Positions 1-7,848 of a DNA stretch of 48,996 bases are shown piece after piece. This stretch comes from Ardenticatenaceae bacterium (GTDB lineage: Bacteria; Chloroflexota; Anaerolineae; Promineifilales; Promineifilaceae), in NCBI GenBank assembly GCA_020634215.1, contig JACKCD010000047.1:1-48996 (forward strand). The letters are read 5' to 3'. Below the pieces are notes generated by a model. It did no database searches and had not been told where the DNA came from. It saw nothing but the letters and a program-made list of their open reading frames with translations. Within the stretch, counting starts at the first letter, position 1. Every line of letters starts with the position of its first letter. Position numbers and translations under genes: made by a program.

Positions 1-132
1 CGCCAGCCGCTCCCCTTGCCCACGCTGCGGCTCAACCCCAGCGTCAGCAGTATCTTCGATTTCTGCTACGAAGATATTGAACTTGCCAACTACCAATCCC
101 ATCCGCGCATCGCTGCGCCGATTGCTGTTTGA
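1..132 (+). CDS. thyA: Thymidylate synthase, C-terminal end (5' partial)
   Basis: The first 43 codons read through to TGA at 130-132 and match the C-terminus of thymidylate synthase: a LPTLRLNP stretch, then SIFDF, then the acidic YEDIEL segment, then HPRIAAPIAV at the end, which corresponds to the HPxIKAPVAV ending of the family. The enzyme makes dTMP from dUMP using methylene-tetrahydrofolate and leaves dihydrofolate. The next gene is folA, which regenerates tetrahydrofolate, so this is the common thyA-folA pair. The start lies outside the window. The call is firm although only the tail is present. Confidence 0.93.
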   Translation, partial: RQPLPLPTLRLNPSVSSIFDFCYEDIELANYQSHPRIAAPIAV

Positions 133-144
133 AGCAATTGTGGC

Positions 145-209
145 GTGTAGGGAGTAAGGAGTAGGGGAAACGCCCCACGCCCTACTCCCTACTCCCCACG
201 CCCCACGCC
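145..209. repeat. Heptad hairpin repeat, family GGAGTAG (thyA-folA spacer)
   Basis: The left arm is a run of 7-bp units (GGAGTAA, GGAGTAG). After a short loop the right arm is a run of complementary units (CTACTCC, CTACTCC, CCACGCC, CCACGCC). It fills almost the whole spacer and ends one base before the folA start codon. Other copies of this family are at 15881-15938, 32982-33045 and 41223-41285. Confidence 0.85.
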
Positions 210-210
210 T

Positions 211-708
211 ATGCACATCTCACTGGTTGCCGCTATGGATAAAAACGGGGTGATCGGGGCAAACGGCCGTTTACCCTGGCACCTTCCCGACGAAGCCAAA
301 CATTTCCGCGCCGTCACCATCGGCAAGCCCCACATCATGGGGCGCAAAACGTTGGAATCAATCGGCCGGCCGCTGCCCAAACGCCCCAACATCATCCTCA
401 CCCGTGACCTCGGCTACCAGTTTGAGGGCTGTACCATTGTCCACACCGTTGAAGAGGCATTAGCAGCGGCGGGGGATGTGGCGGAGGTCACGGTTGGCGG
501 CGGCACCGACATCTTCGCCCTCTTTTTGCCCATCGCTACCCGCCTTTACCTGACGTTTGTGGAGGCCGAAGTAGAGGGCGACACTTTTTTCCCGCCCTGG
601 AATCGGGGTGAATGGGCAGAAGTCAGCCACGACTATCATCCCGCCGATGACCGCCACGCCTATGCCTTTACGATGACGCTGTTTGAGCGCAAGCGTGCTG
701 ATGGATAA
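211..708 (+). CDS. folA: Dihydrofolate reductase
   Basis: The 165-residue protein has the normal length for a bacterial DHFR. It reduces dihydrofolate to tetrahydrofolate with NADPH. Visible family marks are the N-terminal ISLVAAMDKNGVIG strand and loop, LPWHLP at 21-26 with the acidic active-site residue at E28, the NADPH-binding GRKTLESIGRPLP segment, the glycine turn VGGGTDIF, and the YLTFVEAEVEGDTFFP stretch near the C-terminus. The palindrome AACGGCCGTT at 262-271 encodes N-G-R in the Met20-loop region just before LPW. The stop overlaps the start of the next gene by 8 bases. Confidence 0.96.
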   Translation: MHISLVAAMDKNGVIGANGRLPWHLPDEAKHFRAVTIGKPHIMGRKTLESIGRPLPKRPNIILTRDLGYQFEGCTIVHTVEEALAAAGDVAEVTVGGGTDIFALFLPIATRLYLTFVEAEVEGDTFFPPWNRGEWAEVSHDYHPADDRHAYAFTMTLFERKRADG

Positions 709-1882
709 CAAAGCCACCGTTTTCTTTGTTCATTGCGCCCTGCGCGGGCTGCTTTTTGTCGCCACAATCGGGCTGCTGAGCTGCCAAACGGCCGTTATTG
801 CCACCGCCAATGTCATCACGCCAACGGCCGTTTCCCAACCCATCCCCACCCTTGCCGCCACCGCCAGCACTTCCTCGCCCACGCCCACATTGGCACCCAC
901 GCCAACCGCCACCCACACGGCAACACCTATCCCCACCCCCACCGCCACGCCCACACCAACAGCCACGGCTACCCCATCGCCCACGCCGCGCATCGTTGGC
1001 ACACCGGTTGACCGCACTTGCCCCGACCCAGCGCCGCTGCGCCCGCCCTATGACCGCTACTATTTGCCGTTTGAACGCTGGCCGAAGCCTGACCCAACTG
1101 TGGAAACGCCCCATTTCTGGCTGGCGCACCCCTTTGCCGGGGGGGATCGGCTGCTGTTTAACCAGGATTTTCCTTATGGCTGGGATAATAACGGCCGTTT
1201 ACTGCTCCACAATGGCGTTGACGTGGCCGAACCGCTTGGCACCCCCATTCTGGCCGTGGCCGATGGCACCATTGTCGTGGCCCAAGCGGATGAAGCCGAG
1301 CTATACGGCTGGCGTTGCGATTGGTACGGCCATTTGGTGGTGCTACAGCTTGACCAAACCTGGAATGACCAGCCCGTTTATGTCCTCTACGGCCACGTGC
1401 TCAACATCACCGTGGAGGCAGGACGGCGGGTACAGCAAGGGGAGCAGGTAGCTGAGGTTGGTTTTGGCGGCGCGGCCGTGGCACCCCATCTTCATTTAGA
1501 AGTGCACGTGGGCAGCAACACGTTTGGCTCCACCCGCAACCCCATGCTCTGGTTCTCACCCTCCTCCCGGCGCGGGCTGATTGTGGGACGGCTGGTTGGC
1601 CCCGAGGGGCAGGCATGGCAAGGGGTAGATTTGCACCTTCAGGGAGTGGACAACAGTGAAGAAAGCCGCACAACCTGGAGCTATTTAGGCGACCCCGACC
1701 ATTTGGCAAACCCTGACGAAGGGTTTGGTGAAAATTTTGTCTTTGCTGACGTGCGGCCTGGGCAATATGAGCTATTGGTCACCTTGCAGGGTGTCGAGTA
1801 TAACTTACCAGTGACAGTGACGGGTGGGGAAGTAACGGCCGTTGAACTGATCACTGAACCGCTAAAAGACACAAACAATTGA
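701..1882 (+). CDS. M23-family peptidase lipoprotein
   Basis: A 393-residue predicted lipoprotein. The N-terminus is a short hydrophobic signal ending in a lipobox LLSC (Cys ~28), then a long Thr/Pro-rich low-complexity linker to about residue 105. The M23/LytM zinc peptidase domain follows, with the metal ligands visible in HNGVDVAEPLG (H and D), the VLYGHVL segment, and HLHLEVHVG. A C-terminal ~100-residue beta-rich extension resembles a carboxypeptidase-regulatory/SpaA-like fold. Such enzymes cut peptidoglycan peptides or act as activators of amidases; with both ligand motifs intact it is probably active. I start at ATG 701, overlapping folA by 8 bases; an in-frame TTG at 683 is an alternative. 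The AACGGCCGTT palindrome occurs four times in this gene. Confidence 0.88.
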   Translation: MDNKATVFFVHCALRGLLFVATIGLLSCQTAVIATANVITPTAVSQPIPTLAATASTSSPTPTLAPTPTATHTATPIPTPTATPTPTATATPSPTPRIVGTPVDRTCPDPAPLRPPYDRYYLPFERWPKPDPTVETPHFWLAHPFAGGDRLLFNQDFPYGWDNNGRLLLHNGVDVAEPLGTPILAVADGTIVVAQADEAELYGWRCDWYGHLVVLQLDQTWNDQPVYVLYGHVLNITVEAGRRVQQGEQVAEVGFGGAAVAPHLHLEVHVGSNTFGSTRNPMLWFSPSSRRGLIVGRLVGPEGQAWQGVDLHLQGVDNSEESRTTWSYLGDPDHLANPDEGFGENFVFADVRPGQYELLVTLQGVEYNLPVTVTGGEVTAVELITEPLKDTNN

Positions 1883-1946
1883 GCATTCGGGTTTTCAGAC
1901 CCACGTCGGCGAAACCTTAATGCACCATCTACATCGGGGGTTAATC

Positions 1947-3476
1947 ATGACGCGCAAACATTTGGTTGTCACAACTGCTATTATTTCGGTAATAATGCTG
2001 CTGCTGCTGGCGCAAACGCAGCTAACGGCAAAGTCGGCCGAATTGGTGCGGCTACTGCCGTTGGCAGCGCAAACCGAGCCGCCAGGAACGCTAGATGAGG
2101 CGCTGCAAATTACGCATGGGCCAATGAGCGGGGAGGTGACGGCAGAAACGGCCGTTCTCTGGGCACGGGGCAGTGAAGCGGGCGAACTCCGCTTTGAACT
2201 GGCTTCCACCGCAGCGTTTACCGACACGCTGGATGTACGCATTGCGCTGGTGGATGAAGAGAGTGATTTGACCGGAGAAACGGCCGTTAACGGCCTCGAA
2301 CCCGGCACCCTCTACCACTACCGCGTTGCCCTCACCGGTGGCGACAGCCGCAGCGAATACGCCACCGGCCAGTTCAAAACCGCCCCTGCGGCCGATGCCG
2401 AAGCCGAGAATGCTGCCTTTAGCTTTGTCTTTGGCTCCTGCCTCGGTGGGCAAGGGTACTGCCGCGACCCCGAAACCGGCTGGGCCATTTTTGAAACCAT
2501 GCGGCTGGAGCAGCCCGACTTTATGATTCTGACAGGCGACACCATCTATGGCGACAGCGCCTGCACCGAACCCAATAACGTCCCCGGCTCTGAAGGCCCC
2601 TTTGCCGACCTTGACGGCTTCCGCAGCCGCTACCGTTATCATTTGGAAGACGAAAACTACGCCGCATTTTTACGCCAAACGCCCGTTTACGTCACCTGGG
2701 ACGACCATGAAGTGATTGACGACTTTGGCGGCCCTGCCCTCAGTCGCCTCAATCCACAGCTTTTGGCCGATGGCAGCCAGGCGTTTTTTGACTATTGGCC
2801 TCTCGCCGCCAATGCCGATGGCGAAAACCAAATTTACCGTAAAATTTCCTATGGGCCCCAAGCCGACATCTTTATGCTTGACACCCGCTCCTACCGCGAC
2901 CCCAACGTCAATTGGGACCCCAACCCGCGCACGCTGGCACCCAAAACCATGCTTGGCGCCGAGCAATTTGCCTGGCTGCAAGCAGGATTGGCTGCATCCA
3001 CCGCCACCTGGAAATTTATCGTCACCTCCACCCCGCTTTCCTACCCCACCGGCTTCCCGCAGCCAGAGGTGGACGGGCGCGACGGCTGGGCGAACTACAG
3101 CGAACACTCCGGCTATGAGACGGAGCTAATGTCGCTGATCTTCTTCGTCACCGCACACAATGTGGACAACGTGGTTTTTCTCACCGGCGACACCCACTAC
3201 CCCTTTGCCCTCAGCTATGACCCCGACCGCGACGGCACGGCCAACTTCCATGAGTTTGGCTCCAGCCCCATCAGCGCCATCAACCTGCCGCCGGTTGCCA
3301 TCCCTGACCAAACGTTTAACCCTACCGTGCTTTATGCCGAAGGGGAGTTCCAGGGAACGCTGTTCAACTTTGGGCAAGTGCAGGTGGACGAAGCAGGTAA
3401 TCTGACGTTCCGCGTGGTGGACAGAGACGGCGCAGAGCGATTTGCGACGACGCTGGAGCCAAAGAGCCGCGATTAG
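1947..3476 (+). CDS. PhoD-like alkaline phosphatase/phosphodiesterase, secreted
   Basis: About 509 residues. A basic N-terminus and long hydrophobic run (residues ~5-25) form a signal peptide. A fibronectin-like N-terminal PhoD domain follows (ITHGPMSGEVT, AVLWARGSE, LEPGTLYHYRV). The metallophosphatase core then shows FGSCLGGQG, LTGDTIYGD, YVTWDDHEVIDD, MLDTRSYRD and FLTGDTHYPF, which carry the PhoD metal and phosphate ligands. It probably releases phosphate from extracellular phosphomono- or diesters. ATG 1947 is preferred because it has a purine-rich GGGGG upstream and starts directly with the signal peptide; ATG 1920 in the same frame is possible. No Pho box was recognised. Confidence 0.9.
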   Translation: MTRKHLVVTTAIISVIMLLLLAQTQLTAKSAELVRLLPLAAQTEPPGTLDEALQITHGPMSGEVTAETAVLWARGSEAGELRFELASTAAFTDTLDVRIALVDEESDLTGETAVNGLEPGTLYHYRVALTGGDSRSEYATGQFKTAPAADAEAENAAFSFVFGSCLGGQGYCRDPETGWAIFETMRLEQPDFMILTGDTIYGDSACTEPNNVPGSEGPFADLDGFRSRYRYHLEDENYAAFLRQTPVYVTWDDHEVIDDFGGPALSRLNPQLLADGSQAFFDYWPLAANADGENQIYRKISYGPQADIFMLDTRSYRDPNVNWDPNPRTLAPKTMLGAEQFAWLQAGLAASTATWKFIVTSTPLSYPTGFPQPEVDGRDGWANYSEHSGYETELMSLIFFVTAHNVDNVVFLTGDTHYPFALSYDPDRDGTANFHEFGSSPISAINLPPVAIPDQTFNPTVLYAEGEFQGTLFNFGQVQVDEAGNLTFRVVDRDGAERFATTLEPKSRD

Positions 3477-3537
3477 CGATTAGAGATTGGAGATTGTCGC
3501 TTTGCTAGTGCCAATCTCCATTTAACCAATCTCCTAC
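3475..3537. repeat. Heptad hairpin repeat, family GGAGATT
   Basis: The left arm reads GATTAGAGATTGGAGATT, and after a loop the right arm carries CAATCTCC twice. It begins at the stop codon of the PhoD-like gene. It could act as a transcript-end hairpin, but the same family also occurs inside operons. The AACGGCCGTT palindrome follows at 3545. Confidence 0.8.
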
Positions 3538-3621
3538 TATCCAAAACGGCCGTTTCCGAGTACCATTCTCCTCACGTAAGTGAAGGAGACCTTGTTGTAC
3601 CAATCTGCTAACCGCCCCACC

Positions 3622-5079
3622 ATGAATGCCCCCCGCATTCTGCTTGCCCTAGCCGCATTTTTGCTTATTTTGCTGGCCTGGTGGTTTGTTTTTGCTGCCC
3701 AAGAGGGGCTAACCACGCGCCACCTGATACAGGATGGGGTGCCCATGCAGTTTCTCTTTCCTAGCGACGGCGACGATTTACCGGGGGTCATTGTTGCCCA
3801 CGGCTTTGGCGGTTCGCGCCAGCTCATGCTAGGGTACGGCCACGTGCTGGCACACGCCGGGTTTGGCGTGCTGCTGCTCGATTTTCCCGGCCATGGTGCC
3901 AATGCCACGCCTTTCAGCCGCAACAGCGGGGATAATCTACAGCAGGTCATTGCCACTGCCCGCGCCGTGCTACTGCGCCAGCCGGAAATTGCGCCGGGGG
4001 ATGTGGCGCTGTTGGGGCATTCGCTGGGCAGTGGAGCCGTGATGGAGGCAGCAATTGTCAACGACATGGACTATGATGCCACGATTGCCATTTCGCCGAC
4101 CGATGCGCCAGTAACGGCCGTTTCTCCCCGCAACCTCCTTCTTTTAGCCGGGCAATTTGAACCAAGGTTTGTCGCCAATGCCCAAACTCTGCTGGCAAAA
4201 GCCGGTGGTGAAAACAGTGACTTTGCCGCTGGCACGGCGCGTCTGTTTGTGCAAGTGCCCCACGTCGAACACATCACCATTTTGTTCAGCCCGGTCAGCC
4301 ATGCCGCCTCCCGGCAGTGGCTAGAGCGGGTGTTTGGCGTGCAGCGGGAAAGCAGCTACCAAGATGTGCGGATTGTTTGGTACTTGGTGCATTTGGGGGC
4401 GTGGCTGGTGTTATTAACGGCCGTTTCCCCCCTCCTCCCCCACGATGAACCCCGCAGCCGCAGCCGTCGCACCCCGCTGCACTGGCTCGGCCTGCTCATT
4501 GCCCCACCTCTCGCCAGCGGCATTCTGCGGCTGCTGGAACAGTTCATTCGCACAGACAACCTCGCCAACATTCTCGTTGGCAGCACCCTTGGCATTTGGT
4601 TCTTCATCTTTGGCGCGATCTGGCTGCTGGTTGGCTTTCGCCCACCTCGCCTCACCTTTTCCGGCGCATTTTGGGGGATCATGCTCTTTGGTCTGCTTTG
4701 GTTCGCGTTTGGGGCACTGGCACAATTTGTCTGGCTACCGTGGCTGCTCATTCCAGCGCGGCTGCTGCGCTGGCCGGCCTTGGCAGCAACAGCGTTTCCC
4801 TGGCTGTTGGCGGCCGCCACGGCGCAGGCGGGTGGTGGCTTTTGGCGGCGGCTCGGCTGGTGGCTGTGGCAATCTTTGTTTATTGGCGGCGGCCTTTTTC
4901 TCCTCATCAACCTCATCCCCAGTCTGGGTATTCTTATCCTCATCCTGCCCCTCTTCCCCGTTGTCTTTGCCATTCTCGCCATCGCCAACGCCGCCATTGA
5001 CAAGCCGTGGGCTTACGCCATCGGCGGCTCCCTCTTTTTTGGCTGGATGCTCCTAGCCTACTTCCCACTTACGGGCTAG
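3622..5079 (+). CDS. Alpha/beta hydrolase with C-terminal multi-pass membrane domain
   Basis: About 485 residues. One membrane segment lies at the N-terminus (LLALAAFLLILLAWWFVFAA). The alpha/beta hydrolase domain occupies roughly residues 35-245: oxyanion-region HGFGG, then GHGANATPF, the nucleophile elbow GHSLGS, and a late PHVEHI that may hold the catalytic His. After ~255 there are about six hydrophobic segments to the C-terminus. The substrate is unknown; the architecture suggests an esterase or lipase held on the outer face of the membrane. There is no ribosome site before ATG 3622. An AAGGAG at 3583-3588 would fit TTG 3592 or 3595, adding 9-10 residues, so the true start is uncertain. 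Confidence 0.8.
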   Translation: MNAPRILLALAAFLLILLAWWFVFAAQEGLTTRHLIQDGVPMQFLFPSDGDDLPGVIVAHGFGGSRQLMLGYGHVLAHAGFGVLLLDFPGHGANATPFSRNSGDNLQQVIATARAVLLRQPEIAPGDVALLGHSLGSGAVMEAAIVNDMDYDATIAISPTDAPVTAVSPRNLLLLAGQFEPRFVANAQTLLAKAGGENSDFAAGTARLFVQVPHVEHITILFSPVSHAASRQWLERVFGVQRESSYQDVRIVWYLVHLGAWLVLLTAVSPLLPHDEPRSRSRRTPLHWLGLLIAPPLASGILRLLEQFIRTDNLANILVGSTLGIWFFIFGAIWLLVGFRPPRLTFSGAFWGIMLFGLLWFAFGALAQFVWLPWLLIPARLLRWPALAATAFPWLLAAATAQAGGGFWRRLGWWLWQSLFIGGGLFLLINLIPSLGILILILPLFPVVFAILAIANAAIDKPWAYAIGGSLFFGWMLLAYFPLTG

Positions 5080-5089
5080 AATTTACTCC

Positions 5090-6073
5090 ATGCTATTTGT
5101 TGATAACCAAAACGTGACCGACCCGCGCCGCAATTTGGCGCTTGAAGAGTTTTTGCTGCGCCATGTGCAGCTAGAAGAGCCAATTTTGCTTTTCTATATC
5201 AATGAGCCATCGGTTATTATGGGGCGCAACCAAAACAGCACCGAGGAAATTGACCCCGATTTTGTCAAGGCCAACGGCATCCATGTGGTGCGGCGGCTGT
5301 CGGGCGGCGGGGCAGTCTATCACGACTTGGGTAACCTCAACTTTAGCTTTATTACCAACGCCCAGGAAGATTTACACAATTTTGCCAAATTTACCGAGCC
5401 GGTGGTGCGGGTGCTGCGCGAATTGGGGGTACAGGCGGAGCTGCGCGGCAAAAGCGACATTTTTGCCGACAACAAGAAGATTTCAGGCAATGCCCAATAC
5501 GCCAGCGGGGGGCGGATGTTTAGCCACGGCACGCTGCTGTTTGACACCAATATTGAAAACATGCTGCGGGCACTGAACCCGCGCCAGGCGCAAATTGAGT
5601 CGCGGGCGGTACAGTCGGTTCGCAGCTTTGTGACCAATATCCGTGAATTGCTGCCGGTTGACAGCGATATTTACCAACTGCGGCAAACGCTGCTGCGCGG
5701 CATTTTTGGCGGGGACACCATTCCAACGTATGAATTAAATGAGGCAGAATGGACGCAGGTGGGGCAGATTGCGGCGGAGCGGTATGAAACGTGGGCATGG
5801 AATATCGGCCGTTCGCCAAAATTTAACCGCCGCAAAGATGCTCAATTGCCGGTGGGTAAGATTGATGTACGGCTGGATGTGGCGCAGGGGGTTATTCAGG
5901 GTGTAAAAATTTATGGCACCTTTTTTAGCCAGCGCGATATTTTTGAACTGGAAAAACGGCTGATGGGGGTGCGGTATGAACGGGAGGCGTTAACGGCCGT
6001 TCTTGACACCATTGACCTCACCACCTACTTTGGCAATCTGGACAAACAAACCTTTTTGGAGCTTTTATACTAA
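5090..6073 (+). CDS. lplA: Lipoate-protein ligase A
   Basis: A 327-residue protein that activates lipoate with ATP and attaches it to lipoyl domains of 2-oxoacid dehydrogenases and GcvH. The catalytic-domain marks are the NLALEEFLL start, YINEPSVIMGRNQN, RRLSGGGAVYHD, and the lysine-containing KKISGNAQ, followed by HGTLLFDTN. The C-terminal ~80 residues form the smaller accessory domain typical of full-length LplA. The stop TAA shares its last A with the ATG of the next gene, sufE, so the two are translationally coupled. Lipoate synthesis and FeS assembly are linked because lipoyl synthase is an FeS enzyme, which makes the pairing sensible. Confidence 0.94.
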   Translation: MLFVDNQNVTDPRRNLALEEFLLRHVQLEEPILLFYINEPSVIMGRNQNSTEEIDPDFVKANGIHVVRRLSGGGAVYHDLGNLNFSFITNAQEDLHNFAKFTEPVVRVLRELGVQAELRGKSDIFADNKKISGNAQYASGGRMFSHGTLLFDTNIENMLRALNPRQAQIESRAVQSVRSFVTNIRELLPVDSDIYQLRQTLLRGIFGGDTIPTYELNEAEWTQVGQIAAERYETWAWNIGRSPKFNRRKDAQLPVGKIDVRLDVAQGVIQGVKIYGTFFSQRDIFELEKRLMGVRYEREALTAVLDTIDLTTYFGNLDKQTFLELLY

Positions 6074-6492
6074 TGCTACCTTCCCGTCTACAGGAAATTG
6101 TTGACGACTTTGGCTACTGCGTCGGCGAAGAAAAACTGGAATATCTGCTAGATTTGGCGGAACAACTGCCGCCCCTGCCAACGTGGCTAGAAGGCAAACG
6201 GGACGATATGGAGCAGGTACATGAGTGCATGTCGCCTGTTTTTATTTTTGCGGAAAAACAGCCAAACAACACCTTCTCCTTCTATTTTGACATTCCGCCG
6301 GAAGCCCCAACGGTGCGTGGCTTTGCTTCGGTGCTGCAGCAAGGGATAAACGGCAGCACGCTGGCACAAATCGAGGCGGTTCCCAACGAATTTTATCTGC
6401 AAATGGGGCTGCAATCGGTGCTAACGGGGCAGCGACTCAATGGCATCAGTGCCATTTTGGCGCACATGAAAACGCTGGCGCGGGAAGCATAA
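6073..6492 (+). CDS. sufE: SufE-family cysteine-desulfurase activator
   Basis: A 139-residue SufE-fold protein. SufE takes persulfide sulfur from the cysteine desulfurase SufS and hands it to the FeS scaffold. The sulfur-accepting cysteine is in VHECMSPVF, matching the family VxGCxSxVW motif with Glu in place of Gly. The N-terminal EIVDDFGYC...EEKLEYLLDLAEQLPPLP and the C-terminal LTGQRLNGISAILAHMK helix also match. The start codon overlaps the lplA stop by one base. The transcript probably ends at the perfect hairpin at 6505-6541. Confidence 0.93.
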   Translation: MLPSRLQEIVDDFGYCVGEEKLEYLLDLAEQLPPLPTWLEGKRDDMEQVHECMSPVFIFAEKQPNNTFSFYFDIPPEAPTVRGFASVLQQGINGSTLAQIEAVPNEFYLQMGLQSVLTGQRLNGISAILAHMKTLAREA

Positions 6493-6504
6493 GCTTGTCA
6501 CCCA

Positions 6505-6541
6505 TTAGATTGGTTCAATCTGCGAGATTGAACCAATCTAA
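6505..6541. terminator. Bidirectional hairpin between convergent genes
   Basis: A perfect 17-bp stem (TTAGATTGGTTCAATCT and its reverse complement) with a 3-base loop GCG lies between sufE (+) and the DUF5668-like gene (-), which converge here. The position and strength fit a two-way terminator, though no long T run follows. The unit resembles the GGAGATT heptad family. Confidence 0.7.
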
Positions 6542-6554
6542 GTCAAGCAACTCT

Positions 6555-7604
6555 TTACCGGTCTACGATGCGCACGCTGCCATTGCCACCGTTGATGATG
6601 AGTTCAACCTGGTGAGGGGCATTGCCATAAACGGCCGTTTCCCACACCCCATCCTGCCGATCCCCTTGCACCAGTTCAAAACGATCCGTCACGTTCAGGC
6701 CGCCATTCCCCTTATTAAACTCCAGACGCGCCTCAACATTACGCGGCAAATAAACGGTAATCATCCCATTATCACCATCAACTTGAATCGTCTGCCCGCC
6801 ATTTTCTGGGATTGACATCTCAATGTTGCCATTGCTACCATTCACATCCACCGCATAAACACCACCCGGCAGCATCACGTCCATGCTTCCGTTGCCACCT
6901 TCCACCGCCAATGTCTCCAGACTCAATTTGCTCAGGTCAAAGTTGCCCGACCCGTTACCAACATCCAGCGTCAAATCCAGCGGCACGCTGGGGTTCAGGC
7001 CAATTTGCCACGGCTTGGCACCTTCGCCACTCCAGTTCGCCGGGTTCAGCCATTGGGATGGATTGCTGCGAACATCCAGCGAAACGCTGGCCTCGCCACC
7101 GCTCACGTCGGTTTCAAATTGCAGGTCGCCCAGGTAGCTGATCTCGCCTTGAATAAGGTTGGGGCTGTCGCTCAGGGCAGATAGGCGGGCACTGGGGTTG
7201 TCGAAGTTGAGGCGAATAACGGCCGTTTTTACCCCCTCACGCGAAAAGGCAACTGTGTCTTGCTGCCAAACGGCCGTTTCCTCCCGCACCCCCAACCGCT
7301 GCAACAGCGGGTGCGTCACCCCAAAAAACAGCACATAGCCAAACACTGCAACTGCCACCAGCCCCACCACCCCGCTCAAAAACGACCCCAGCGGGCGCGG
7401 AGCCTGCTGGACAATAATATTTATCCCCAACAGCACCAGCAGCAGCGGCCAAAGCGGCAGCACCGCCCCCCAATGCAGATCGGGCGACACCCACCCCAAA
7501 TTACGCAGCAAAAAGTAAACACCAATCGCAATCAACAGCAGCGGCCCAAACAACGACCGACTCTGCCGATGCCGCGTTTGCTCCTTATTTGCATACTCAC
7601 TCAT
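6555..7604 (-). CDS. DUF5668/LiaF-like membrane protein with beta-solenoid-like C-domain
   Basis: About 349 residues. The N-terminal ~100 residues hold short hydrophobic segments of the DUF5668/LiaF type (SLFGPLLLIAIGVYFLLRNLGW, LPLWPLLLVLLGINI). The remainder is soluble, rich in Gly/Asn turns and short beta repeats (NGSGNFDLSKLSLETL, GGNGSMDVML, GSNGNIEMSI, GDNGMITVYL), like the DUF4097/toastrack adhesin fold. Related proteins sense or signal cell-envelope stress; no sensor kinase lies next to it, so the role here is open. ATG 7604 starts at MSEYANKEQ; a further in-frame start at 7631 is less likely. Confidence 0.8.
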   Translation of the reverse strand: MSEYANKEQTRHRQSRSLFGPLLLIAIGVYFLLRNLGWVSPDLHWGAVLPLWPLLLVLLGINIIVQQAPRPLGSFLSGVVGLVAVAVFGYVLFFGVTHPLLQRLGVREETAVWQQDTVAFSREGVKTAVIRLNFDNPSARLSALSDSPNLIQGEISYLGDLQFETDVSGGEASVSLDVRSNPSQWLNPANWSGEGAKPWQIGLNPSVPLDLTLDVGNGSGNFDLSKLSLETLAVEGGNGSMDVMLPGGVYAVDVNGSNGNIEMSIPENGGQTIQVDGDNGMITVYLPRNVEARLEFNKGNGGLNVTDRFELVQGDRQDGVWETAVYGNAPHQVELIINGGNGSVRIVDR

Positions 7605-7682
7605 AACCTGTGTCACTCCAATCTTACCCAATTATCATGTATCTTTTCTCTATACGCAGCAACACGCGCAGCGTTGCACGCT

Positions 7683-7711
7683 TTGACAACAACCCACCTT
7701 TCGTCTAAAAT
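7683..7711 (+). promoter_or_regulatory. Sigma-70-type promoter for fusA2
   Basis: TTGACA at 7683-7688 and TAAAAT at 7706-7711 are separated by 17 bases, a near-consensus housekeeping promoter. It leaves a leader of about 130 bases before the fusA2 ATG at 7849. The leader contains an 8-bp stem, ATTGCTAC at 7761-7768 with GTAGCAAT at 7793-7800. Confidence 0.75.
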
Positions 7712-7848
7712 CGCCGAGTTCACTGGCATAAACTCAGACATATGTGAGTTAATCATAGAGATTGCTACCCATTCCCGCCAGAAAGCAAAACCGTAGCAAT
7801 CACTGAACATTATCAAACAAATCTCAAAAGCGCAGAGGTTCTCAAGTA

